The position numbers and the translations under genes are program-made. A stretch of DNA of 64,000 nt, taken from NCBI GenBank assembly GCA_001936135.1, contig CP012810.1, forward strand, positions 3,906,001-3,970,000. The letters are read 5' to 3'. Source of the stretch: Saccharomycopsis fibuligera x Saccharomycopsis cf. fibuligera. Its lineage: Eukaryota > Ascomycota > Saccharomycetes > Ascoideales > Saccharomycopsidaceae. Within the stretch, counting starts at the first letter, position 1, and each line of letters opens with the position of its first letter. The notes below the pieces were generated by a model. It saw only the letters and a list, made by a program, of their open reading frames with translations, did no database searches and had not been told where the DNA came from. Below are positions 1-8,857 of the stretch, in pieces.

Positions 1-31
1 TCTGGCACATTCTTGTAATTTAGCTACTGTC

Positions 32-946
32 CTACATACCCACCGCTGCTGCTATCACCGCGTCATGTTGGCCATGCCACCATCTCACATCCTGCAATTC
101 AAGAGCCAGCAAAGGACTAACTCCAACCCCATCCTGACCCAAAAACACCGGCCCCACAGTAATCACCAAAGAGTCAATCAATGGCTTGCTGCTCTTTTTC
201 CTTTCTGCGTTTGCATTGGCCAAAAGCAACTGATTGATAACACTAGCCCCGCCTTCGACCATAACTGAGCCAATATGCATTTTTTCCTTTAACTGCTCAA
301 ATAAGTCAGACCAGTTAAAAGCAGCCTTATTTTCTTGCCCATTAGTGTCGGCAGAAAGTGTGCTATCCATAAACAAAAATTCAATAAAATTCCCATCACC
401 ACCATCATACTTTTCGGTAGTTTTTGTAAATTCAATAAACTCTTCGTCGTGCTGTAATGCTTTGCTCACCACAATTATCGGTGCTAGTCCTTGCCCCAGT
501 TTCGCCAATTGAATTAGCTTTGAGCTCTGCAATTTTTCTCGACTCTTGAAATGCGGATCCACAATAATTGGTCTAATTTTGTGCAATGGTTGTTGTTGCT
601 GTATAGATTCATCGCCAGCTTTGCCGCTAACGTCAGCAACATACCGACAATTCAAGCCTGGGTCGTCAGCAATAAAAGTCCCCACCCCAATCAAAATCCC
701 ATCAAATCTCGATCTCAAATAATGCGTCATTGTCTTAGTCACTGCTGATGAAATCTTGGTTTGTACGCCTGGCCTGGCTGCAATACGAGAATCAAGAGAT
801 TGGGCATAAGTTAAAAGAATAAAGGGCAAGTTGTCCTTGCTGCCCCTGGAAGCACTGTTGTCGGCACTGCCTGATGTTTGTTCTTTAGGCAAGACTGGCT
901 CGAGGAAGGGTACTAGGGATTTGTCCAAGGGCACTAACTTCAGCAT
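32..946 (-). CDS. RIB7: 2,5-diamino-6-ribosylamino-pyrimidinone 5'-phosphate reductase (riboflavin synthesis)
   Basis: This enzyme reduces the ribosyl side chain of the GTP-derived pyrimidine to ribityl, with NADPH, in the second step of the fungal riboflavin pathway; it acts in the cytosol. The 304-residue product shows the RibD/dihydrofolate-reductase-like fold landmarks in order: LLTYAQSLDSRIA near residue 44, the GVGTFIADDPGLNCRY nucleotide/substrate loop near 87, RPIIVDP near 126, and VMVEGGASVINQLL near 230. It is about 60 residues longer than the S. cerevisiae protein (about 244) because of a Ser/Asn-rich N-terminal insert and loops. It is divergently arranged with SAM35, with about 400 bp between the two starts. 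The family assignment is firm; use of the first ATG is an assumption. Confidence 0.93.
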   Translation of the reverse strand: MLKLVPLDKSLVPFLEPVLPKEQTSGSADNSASRGSKDNLPFILLTYAQSLDSRIAARPGVQTKISSAVTKTMTHYLRSRFDGILIGVGTFIADDPGLNCRYVADVSGKAGDESIQQQQPLHKIRPIIVDPHFKSREKLQSSKLIQLAKLGQGLAPIIVVSKALQHDEEFIEFTKTTEKYDGGDGNFIEFLFMDSTLSADTNGQENKAAFNWSDLFEQLKEKMHIGSVMVEGGASVINQLLLANANAERKKSSKPLIDSLVITVGPVFLGQDGVGVSPLLALELQDVRWWHGQHDAVIAAAVGM

Positions 947-1350
947 TTTCTAGTTTATCTTTATGGACTATGGTAATGAGCTGTTATGATTTTGGGGTTT
1001 TTGTTTTGCTGGATATGCCTTGTATATTGCAATGCAATGCTGCTTCAAGATAAAAGCAATGATAAATATCTGTCTAAACAAACACTGAGAACCTCGCGGT
1101 TACATAAATAAAATCAGATGCGATATCGATATATGGATGCGACGTCAAAATCGTCGACCGACCGACCCACCAACCGACGGTGGTGAGTAGGGCACCTCGC
1201 CGCGTATCTCCGCACAAACCAGTCATATGGCCGCTATTACCGCATATTTTTTTATTTTTTATTTTTTATTTAATTTTCCTCCGTTCAAAGGTGCCCAAGA
1301 GGATAATAGAATCACCACCACGCTCTACAAAACCATTCCAACCTCACTAT
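947..1350. promoter_or_regulatory. Shared divergent promoter region RIB7 / SAM35
   Basis: About 400 bp lie between the two divergent starts. An ORF in frame with SAM35 runs back to 1180, but its translation there is basic and then T-rich hydrophobic (from the poly-T at 1247-1275) and reads like untranslated leader. No canonical TATATAAA box is seen for either gene. A GC-rich patch with repeated ccgac words lies at 1151-1180. Confidence 0.4.
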
Positions 1351-2451
1351 ATGACTCTCTCTGCTGCCGTCCCTCAACTGTTCAAGTCGCTTGTTCAGCG
1401 GTTCCCGTTGGCGACATACCCAGAGCCCCAGCCCCTAGGTACCGACACCGAGGCTCTTTTGGCAAAACGAAAGGTCTACCTTTCTTACAACTCCGAATCT
1501 GGAAATCATAAAGCCAACGCCAGCAACAGCAGCAATAACTTTTTCACTCTTTGTGTCTATGGACTATTTGAGCATCAAGTTGACAATGCTGATACCCGCT
1601 TACTCTTGGCCACCGACCCCGTGTGCTTATTCACTCAACTATCCCTTATTTACAAAAACAACTTGCGTGCTCCGCAACTGAATGACAATGTGAGCAGCAG
1701 CAGCAGCAAAACGATATCTCAGAGGCAAAATGCCATCATGATTGTATCGCATCACGCTTCAGTGGACCACGAATTGCCAATATTGCTAGAAGACACCAAT
1801 CCGGGGGGCCAAAAAACTAAATTCAAAAGAATCGCTAGGTCTAACTTTGCCATCAATGAGCTCAATTTGGCCAAGATTGAAAACAGCAAAGTTTACATTT
1901 TGGTTGAGCTAATCGACCAGATCTTGTACGACGCGTGGGTGTTCACGGTGATCACGGAATTGACGACCGAGCAGATCCTCCAGCTTTACTGGTTCACTGA
2001 CGATGAAAGACCAATAGTTGACGTTTCCAGCTACTACAGTCAGCAAACCCGCAGCAATGTTTTCAACCATTTTGTGCTCAAGGACATAATTGCTACGCTT
2101 TTGAAGCGGCAACAGTTTGCTCTCAGGTACCCCATCATTGCAGAGAATTTCCACAAGTGGCTTCCAAACTACATTCCGTTCAGCTTGGATTTCACAAAGG
2201 GCAAAAGCCATAAGCTCAGTCAAGAGATTGAGGAGATATTCGGTAACTTGGTATCGATTCTCAAACAGCTACGCGGACTCTTGGAAAACAAAGAGTCTGG
2301 GGAAGATTTGGACGTGTTTGATTTGAAGTTGATCAGCTACTTGGTATGCGTAAAGTCTTTCCTCAGAGGGAAGAAAATGTACAATATAATAAACGATGAG
2401 TATGCGGAGTTGTTTGATTACTGCGACGCAAAACTCAAATATTTTGCATAG
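1351..2451 (+). CDS. SAM35: Sorting and assembly machinery subunit Sam35
   Basis: Sam35 is a peripheral outer-membrane subunit of the mitochondrial SAM/TOB complex that recognises the beta-signal of beta-barrel precursors for insertion by Sam50. The product from the ATG at 1351 is 366 residues (S. cerevisiae about 329). Family-typical segments are visible: TYPEPQP near the N terminus, ATDPVCLFTQLSLIYKNNL about residues 85-103, ELPILLED, ARSNFAINEL, LYDAWVFTVI, and a C-terminal LISYLVCVKSF region. The ORF is open back to 1180, but the start at 1351 (MTLSAAVPQLFKSL) places the conserved block close to the N terminus and follows an AC-rich leader typical of yeast. Residues 95-140 hold a small Ser/Asn-rich insert. 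In-frame CTG codons (for example in PQLFK) would be Ser in a CUG-Ser yeast. Confidence 0.85.
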   Translation: MTLSAAVPQLFKSLVQRFPLATYPEPQPLGTDTEALLAKRKVYLSYNSESGNHKANASNSSNNFFTLCVYGLFEHQVDNADTRLLLATDPVCLFTQLSLIYKNNLRAPQLNDNVSSSSSKTISQRQNAIMIVSHHASVDHELPILLEDTNPGGQKTKFKRIARSNFAINELNLAKIENSKVYILVELIDQILYDAWVFTVITELTTEQILQLYWFTDDERPIVDVSSYYSQQTRSNVFNHFVLKDIIATLLKRQQFALRYPIIAENFHKWLPNYIPFSLDFTKGKSHKLSQEIEEIFGNLVSILKQLRGLLENKESGEDLDVFDLKLISYLVCVKSFLRGKKMYNIINDEYAELFDYCDAKLKYFA

Positions 2452-4028
2452 AAAAAAAAAAAGGGGGTTGGTATATAATATGATTATAATATACAAATCA
2501 ATATGATGTGCTTTTGCTCTTTATTTTTGTAAGGGTGGAGACAACATACCACAGCTGTGGTGCATATACCATGGCTATGGGTACGTACGTACGTACGTGC
2601 GAGGCCAGCGGCACTAGTGAATGGCTAGCGAGCTAGTTTGTGACTTTGTCAGTCAAAAGACAAACTTGAAACGAACAGTCTACTGGGTACGCTTTTTTGC
2701 TTATGCTACGAGCTACGAGCCGCCGGGGGCATATTGTTGGATCACCGTTAGCTCGCCGCCGTTGGCCGCCCGCAACCGCCGCCGTTGGCCGCTAGCTGTA
2801 GTTTCCGAAAATTGCCAATCTTGCTAGTTAGTACGCTAGATCTGGTAGTTTTTTTTACGGATCAAGATCAGCACTGCCTGCTGCCTGCTTGTCCGTGATT
2901 CAGACTTGGGTCCCGCCGCCCGCGTATTTGCACCATTGACGGATATCATGAGATTTGGCGACAGCCACTACTACTATGCGTGCACGCAGGCATGCACGCC
3001 TGCGTGCAGAAAATTGCAAAGAAAGGGAAGGGCCACTTTGCTGTCAATTTTTGCCTCTAGTGCGGCATTAAGACGGGCTTGTGCGGATTTAGCTATACAA
3101 ATTTCGAAGAGCGGTTGAGGACTATAAAACACACACACACACACAGAGGCCCTCTTTCCCCCAAGAGGCGGCGAGTGCGTAGTAGTGACCGCTGTCTCAG
3201 CAAAACAGCGTACCAAGATATCTTGATTGTTTTTGAAATTTGGCCAAGTGCAGCACCGTATATAAATATATAATTTACACATACCGCAACGCTACGTAAT
3301 CCCAGCGCGCTCGATTGCTGGGCGCCTCTCTGGTTGTATATGAGTCTGGCAGTTGCGAGGGGCTATAGCGACTTGTATACAAATTGTAGTATCCTTTGCC
3401 CGCGCCCATGTAATGCTGGGATTAACAATTGTTTGCCTCCGTGCGCTTGGCGGTTGGCGCTTGTGGAAGATGGCCTCTTAGCAATCCACTGAACTGAATC
3501 TATCCGTTGGCGTTTTGCCCCACTACAGACTGAGTATTCATTACCAAGAAAAGAAAGTGATGGAAGTAGCTTATTTACTTACCAACGGCAGAGCAGCCGG
3601 GGTTGCTCTGTACGGTTGTTGTTGTTGGTGGTGGTGGTATTTTGCATCTGCCAGGGATCATGTGTGAATGTAGCGATGTGATATCACAGTACCTGGGCAG
3701 TAGGCAGAGAGTGCCGGGATGGGGCCCTTGGCCGATGCTGTAGTTTGACAGCCGCCAGCAGCAACCATTGACAGAGTCTTCCCAACAAGCGATGGTACGC
3801 CAACCAACCAACCAACCAACCAACAAACCAACCAACCAAAACATGTTCTTGACTTGGACTGGGCTTGGCTTGGCGGGGGCGGGAGGGAGTGATATTGACT
3901 TGAGACTAAAGCTGTGGCACTACTAGAGCTCGGCAATATGTCACGGTGTGGTTGGGAAAGAGATTTTGGCGGTTGCTTGTGGGCTTGTGGCTGGTGAGGT
4001 CTTCTTCCCATTATCTGTTCCCGGTAAC

Positions 4029-4085
4029 TCCGCAGTATTCCGCAGTATTCCGCAGAGCTCCGCAGAGCTCCGCAGAGCTCCGCAG
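4029..4085. repeat. 10-bp-phased tandem array of tccgcag boxes
   Basis: The word tccgcag occurs six times at exact 10-bp spacing (4029, 4039, 4049, 4059, 4069, 4079), with tat spacers in the first units and agc spacers in the later ones, and once more at 4093. On the minus strand each unit carries ctgcgga, so CGG triplets recur once per helical turn. The array lies about 350 bp upstream of the RTA1-family start. CGG triplets are the half-sites of fungal Zn2Cys6 activators; a regulatory role is inferred. Confidence 0.7.
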
Positions 4086-4301
4086 GACAACTTCCGCAGC
4101 GCTGCGCCATCAAACAGACATTGGGACGCACACCCCCTCAGAAAAACCCCCAGCAGCAGCAGTGCTGCCCACCGGTCTTCTCTTTCTCTCTTTCGCTTCC
4201 GCCCAGTTTGACAAAGCAGCAGCAGCAGCAGCAGCAGCAGAAAAACAAATCAAAACAACAAAAAAAAACTTTTGGATCTGCTAAAATACCAGAAAAACAA
4301 A

Positions 4302-4309
4302 TATATAAA
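4302..4309 (+). promoter_or_regulatory. TATA box of the RTA1-family gene
   Basis: A canonical TATATAAA lies 122 bp before the ATG at 4431, downstream of the CAG run and upstream of the tgac repeats that form the leader. Confidence 0.6.
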
Positions 4310-4430
4310 CACCGCCGCTCCCTGCATCCACCGCACTTGCTTGCACCCGCTGTCACTGACTGACTGACTGACTGACTGACTGAGCGAGCATCCTCCATAC
4401 CCTCTATCTACTACTGCCACCAATACCATC

Positions 4431-5597
4431 ATGTCTTCCACGCTTCCTGCTGCGGCAAGCTCCACCATCGCAGCCATCGCTAGCGCCTCAGGCACCGCCG
4501 CCGCCTCAGCCGCCGCCTCTTCATATGCCGCCGCCGCTGCTGATGGTGACGGGTCCTTGTACGGCATGATTCCTTCCTTTGGCGGTAACTTGGCCTTCAC
4601 CGTGCTCTTTGCCTTCTTGGGGCTCATCCATGTGCTTCTTGCCATATGGTACAAGCAGCGCTGGATCGGCGTGGCCTTCTTCTTTGGCTTGCTTCTCGAA
4701 GCTATCGGCTACGGCTCAAGGGCAGTGGCCCACGACAGCCCCGACAACAAGGACCATTTCCTTGCTCAAATCATTTGCTTGACCATCGCCCCGTGTTTTG
4801 TCATGGGCGGCTACTACTACTTGTTGGCCAAAATGGTGGTCATTTACGGTGAGCGCTACTCCATATTGGCCCCCATTTTCTACTCCTACATCTTCATCAC
4901 CTGCGACATCATCTCGCTCGTCTTGCAGGGCGCCGGCGGCGGGATTGCCGCCGTGGCTCTCAATGACGACAAAGGCACCACCGGCGGCACCCACATCATG
5001 ATTGCCGGCTTGGCCTTCCAGGTCTTCACCATGTCGGTTTTCTTGTTCTTTTGGATCCACTATTTCTACAACATCTACTTTGGCTCCAACCGCGGTTTCG
5101 GCAACGAGCCGAGAACCAAGCCCGAGGGCACCAAATTCTTCAACACATTGTACAAGGACGACGTGTTTGACCCGGGATACGCCCATGTCAGACAGCGCCG
5201 CCTTTTCAACTACTTCCCAATGGTCGTCCTCGTGGGCACCTTGGCCATTTACACCAGATGCATCTACAGAGTCATCGAGTTGGCCCAAGGCTGGGAGGGT
5301 TTCTTGATCACCCATGAAGACTACGTCTTTGTGCTTGATGGGATGATGTTGCTTATCGCCGTCGCCGTATTGGTGCCACCGTTCTACCCAGGGTTTATCT
5401 TTGGCAGAAACAATGCCATTGTCGTGCCAAAGTCATTGAAGGCAAAGAAGAGAGATCATACTCAAGTGAACACCACCACCGCCGCCGCCGATCCCGCCGC
5501 CAATGACAACAGTGCACAGGAAAGTACGGGGTTAGAAAGCACAACTGCACAAGAGAAGGATAACCAAGAGTCCACATCTGATGAAATCCAAAAGTGA
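4431..5597 (+). CDS. RTA1-family seven-transmembrane lipid-translocating exporter-like protein
   Basis: A 388-residue membrane protein of the fungal RTA1/RSB1 family, whose members act in sphingoid-base release, phospholipid asymmetry and azole or aminocholesterol resistance. Seven hydrophobic segments are visible at about residues 50-70, 76-97, 110-138, 144-171, 188-215, 258-282 and 295-323. Family motifs include DIISLVLQGAGGG in helix 4, RCIYRVIELAQG after helix 6 and the following HEDYVFVLDG. The N-terminal 40 residues are almost pure Ala/Ser with no charge, and the C-terminal 65 are a Thr/Ala/Glu-rich hydrophilic tail. Codons are strongly GC-ending (GCC, GGC, TTC, ATC, AAG), unlike the large genes later in the window, suggesting high expression. 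The exact paralogue (RTA2, RTA3, RSB1 type) cannot be fixed from motifs alone. Confidence 0.88.
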   Translation: MSSTLPAAASSTIAAIASASGTAAASAAASSYAAAAADGDGSLYGMIPSFGGNLAFTVLFAFLGLIHVLLAIWYKQRWIGVAFFFGLLLEAIGYGSRAVAHDSPDNKDHFLAQIICLTIAPCFVMGGYYYLLAKMVVIYGERYSILAPIFYSYIFITCDIISLVLQGAGGGIAAVALNDDKGTTGGTHIMIAGLAFQVFTMSVFLFFWIHYFYNIYFGSNRGFGNEPRTKPEGTKFFNTLYKDDVFDPGYAHVRQRRLFNYFPMVVLVGTLAIYTRCIYRVIELAQGWEGFLITHEDYVFVLDGMMLLIAVAVLVPPFYPGFIFGRNNAIVVPKSLKAKKRDHTQVNTTTAAADPAANDNSAQESTGLESTTAQEKDNQESTSDEIQK

Positions 5598-6861
5598 AGA
5601 GGGGGTCGGTCGATTGATCTTTTGTGCTGTTGTTCCTTGTTACTGATTTTTTTTTTTTTTTTTTTTTTTTTTTACAGCCCATATTCTGTATTCTTTTTTT
5701 GTATTTTATCTTGTCAACTCATTTTCGATTCTTCTTCTTTGCGTTCTTATTGTCTTCTCAACATTGCCATTCACATGTGGTCTGTTTGGCTTTTGGCTTT
5801 TGGCTTTTGGCTTTTTTTTTTTTCTTTGTTCAAATACAGTTCTCTAAAGTTTTCTCTGCCACCACTCATTGCGCTCATGCCGTCCACCACTACCTATTAT
5901 CATTATCAAAATCCCCACCACGCTTGTTAAACTCTTTGTTTACCGGTTTGTATTTCCACACTGTGTTGTGTACATAGACGAACAATAAAATTAAAACTTT
6001 CAAGAAATTTTGGCACAAACATGTAATATATATATATATTTATACTACTTACTGGGCGCAATAAGCCGCCGCCCGCGTCCGCTGCATGCTGGGCAAAATT
6101 TACACCGTTGCGCTTTCCCAATTTCACGCTGTTGAGACCTTTGAAGATTTTACTTTTATTTTGCCGCTCTTGCTTCTATTCATTCATTTACTTATTCATT
6201 TATCTAGCCTTTGCACCCTTGTTTCCACTTTTGCTGTCTTTTATTTGCGGTTCTGCCAAAACTCAATTCATGCTGCTGGACAATCATCACGAGAACTTGA
6301 TCTATTGATTGATCCGCTGATCTCCGCCGCGAACGCTGCCGCCAACCAATTGCCAGCCTCAACGACCTCAAACAGCAACGCAGTCTGGTCAGCTACGCTC
6401 AGCTAACCAATTTTGGCCAAGTTTCATGGGGAAAGTGAGTGAGTGAGTGAGTGAGTGAGTGAGCGAGCTCTTGTAGACTCTGTACAGCTGAATACAGCTT
6501 GTACGTTTCTTGGGTGGTCTGTCTGTTTGTCTCTGTGTACAAAAAAACAGCCAAAAAAAGAAATAAAAGAGAAGGAAAAAGAAAAATAAGTGAAAAAAAG
6601 TATTTGCCCTTCACATGCACATGCAACGGGTACTGGGTATACACCAAATGGTGAATTCTAAATCGAAAGTGACCGCCCGAGGCCCAAACTAGGAGCTGTG
6701 CAAACACAGGCAATCAATAACAATGCTCGCAAAAATATACCAAAGCCAGAGCCAGAGCCAAGCAAACGCCCTGTTTGTTCCAACTGTGCCCGTTTTGAGA
6801 ACCAGAGGCCTTGCAAGGCAAAGTAAAGCAAAGTATACCCACATCGCGCGCAGCCGACTGG

Positions 6862-6893
<32 letters not shown>

Positions 6894-7736
6894 CTCACTT
6901 GCTGCCTAATGGAGCCGCTCGCCAGCAGGTTCCGCCAATGCCAATAAATCTTTGCAGCATTGGTGTTCATAAAGATTATGAGGTTTTCGACTGATGACGG
7001 CGGTGGGCTGATTTTCAAAGATTTCTCATGTTGAGCATGCATATGTGACGGGAGCCCAGGAGGAGGATAAAGTTCCTGTACACTCACTCACTGACCAGCC
7101 CTGCCTAGCATAGCACACGGTACATGCTATAGTACAGCTAAGCGAAAAGGACAAAATGGCTTCAAATGCGAGGAGACAATAACGGAAAGAAAGCGTAAAG
7201 ATGAAAAAGCAACATAGCTACCAATATCAATTAGTCTGTTTCACTCATGTGTAAAGGCATAAATATATACATACATACCGGCAAGTCGGCAAGTCGGCAA
7301 AAAAAAAAAAAAAAATTTGACTAATCTATGGAGCTTGCTCGTTATCATCGGATGGCGTGGCAAGCTGTGCTGCTAACGAATGATAAGTTACAGTCGTTTG
7401 ATTGAATTGGATTGAATTGGATTGCTCGGTTGTAAAGTAAGTGCCGGTGCCTCTTTGATGAACTAATTAGATCAGAAAGTACTTTGCAAGTGCAATGATC
7501 TAGCATTAGCAGTAGACTACGTAGTATGCGCAAGAGCTTTGCCAATTGACAATTGACAATTTGTAAAATTTCCGGCCGAGGAGGATGCAAATCATCAGGG
7601 AAAATCAATCAATGGATCCATGGGGATCAATGGATCAGAGAAAGAGCAACATGTGCCTGTTAAACGGGATCCCAACCTATCCTATCCCATCCCATACTGG
7701 TCCCGACTGAAGTTACATTGATGACGAAAAGAATGG

Positions 7737-7737
<1 letters not shown>

Positions 7738-7793
<56 letters not shown>
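7738..7793. repeat. (ATT)n microsatellite
   Basis: Uninterrupted att repeat of 56 bases, about 18.7 units, in non-coding DNA. Confidence 0.95.
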
Positions 7794-8428
7794 GGCATAC
7801 CGATGTTTGACATTCTCAGCAACCATTTCCCCGATGATGCTAATTGTGAGCGTACCTTGAGTTATAACTCATGTGTCTCGGTTAGCTTGACCAGACCAGC
7901 CACCCAGCCATTTTTTTTTATTATTTTTTTTTTTTTTTTTTTTTTGTTTGTTTCTGTCGTTTTTTCCGCTTATGAATTTTTGTGGAAAGTTTGCTTGCTG
8001 TTGGCTAGCTAAGCCAGAGGAGTTTTTTTTTTTTTTTTAGAAACAAAAAAGTCTCAAATTTTAAGACTATTTGACTGGGGGACAAGCAGTAATTAAATAG
8101 TGATTGTTAGTGCCTTGAATCTGGCCCGACAAACTAGTGAGACACGATATCGCGGTTTGATTGACGGACAGATATGTGGTTAGACGAGGTGAGGTGAGGT
8201 TGATGGATTTGATCCCAGGGTGCAGGTGCAGGCGCAGACAAGTAAGTCTCAGAAGTTTCAGGCCTGTCGCTATTCACACACTGAATGCCATACTATACTA
8301 TGCTTCAGCATTAGCACAGGCCACTACATAGATGTGAAGATTGTCACAAGGAGACAAAACGAAACGAGAAAGAATTGTACAGTAAGAAAAGAAAAGGAAA
8401 GTACAAGAAGAGCCTTTTTAGCTTTTGA

Positions 8429-8475
8429 AAAAAAAAAATAAAAAATAAAAAATAAAAAATAAAAAATAAAAAAAA
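8429..8475. repeat. (AAAAAT)n minisatellite
   Basis: Tandem aaaaat hexamers between A runs, in the distal promoter of the LIM-domain gene. Confidence 0.85.
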
Positions 8476-8857
8476 GAAGTTTTTCCGTGCGTCGAGACGC
8501 ATGACGTCTATGCAGAACTTGCATCACGCCGCATACACTGCAACTTTAGTACTCCAGACCTACACACAACATAGACACAATATATATATATACAACTGCC
8601 CTCCCAGCACGTCCTCCAGTGCTCTTCCACCAGCCACCTGCATTCCTTTACTCACTTCTTCCTCTTCTTCTTCTTCTACTGCTGCTACCTCTTTTATACA
8701 CAGCTCTACTCATCTTCATCCTCCTCCTCCTCCTCGCTCAGCCCACCCACTATCACCACCCATCTCTCTTCTACAACACCACAACATCGTCGTCTAACTC
8801 GTCTCGTCTTTCTTGCCCGTCCTGCTATCTTAGTCCCCCAGAATATCCAACATCACC

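Larger units (their letters stand above)
2452..4430. other. Gene-free stretch, long promoter of the RTA1-family gene
   Basis: No credible coding region; the ORFs here are low-complexity frames through repeats. It holds an acgt tetramer run at 2583-2598, a GC-rich direct repeat built on gccgccgttggccgc at about 2754-2796, a CA run at 3129-3146, a ccaa run at 3799-3839, a 10-bp-phased ccgcag array at 4029-4085, a CAG run at 4217-4239, an A/T-rich block, and a tgac run at 4354-4382 just upstream of the gene. Confidence 0.6.
5598..8857. other. 3.3-kb gene-free, microsatellite-rich stretch
   Basis: No credible coding region. It contains a T27 run at 5647-5673, four ttttggc units near 5780-5810, a gtga run at 6434-6464, a TA run at 6862-6890, an A run near 7300-7315, ATT x18 at 7738-7793, T-rich tracts near 7910-7945 and 8022-8038, and an aaaaat array at about 8429-8475. 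The last 350 bp (8500-8857) are C/T-rich and read like a yeast 5' leader of the LIM gene, with a TATATATATA element at 8581-8592. Confidence 0.6.

Noticed and set aside
1180-1350. N-terminal extension of SAM35
   Set aside because: Encoded by a basic then poly-T stretch giving Phe/Leu runs; the conserved protein begins just after the ATG at 1351.
3658-4131. 157-codon minus-strand ORF upstream of the RTA1-family gene
   Set aside because: Runs through ccaa and ccgcag repeats; product is repetitive with no domain.
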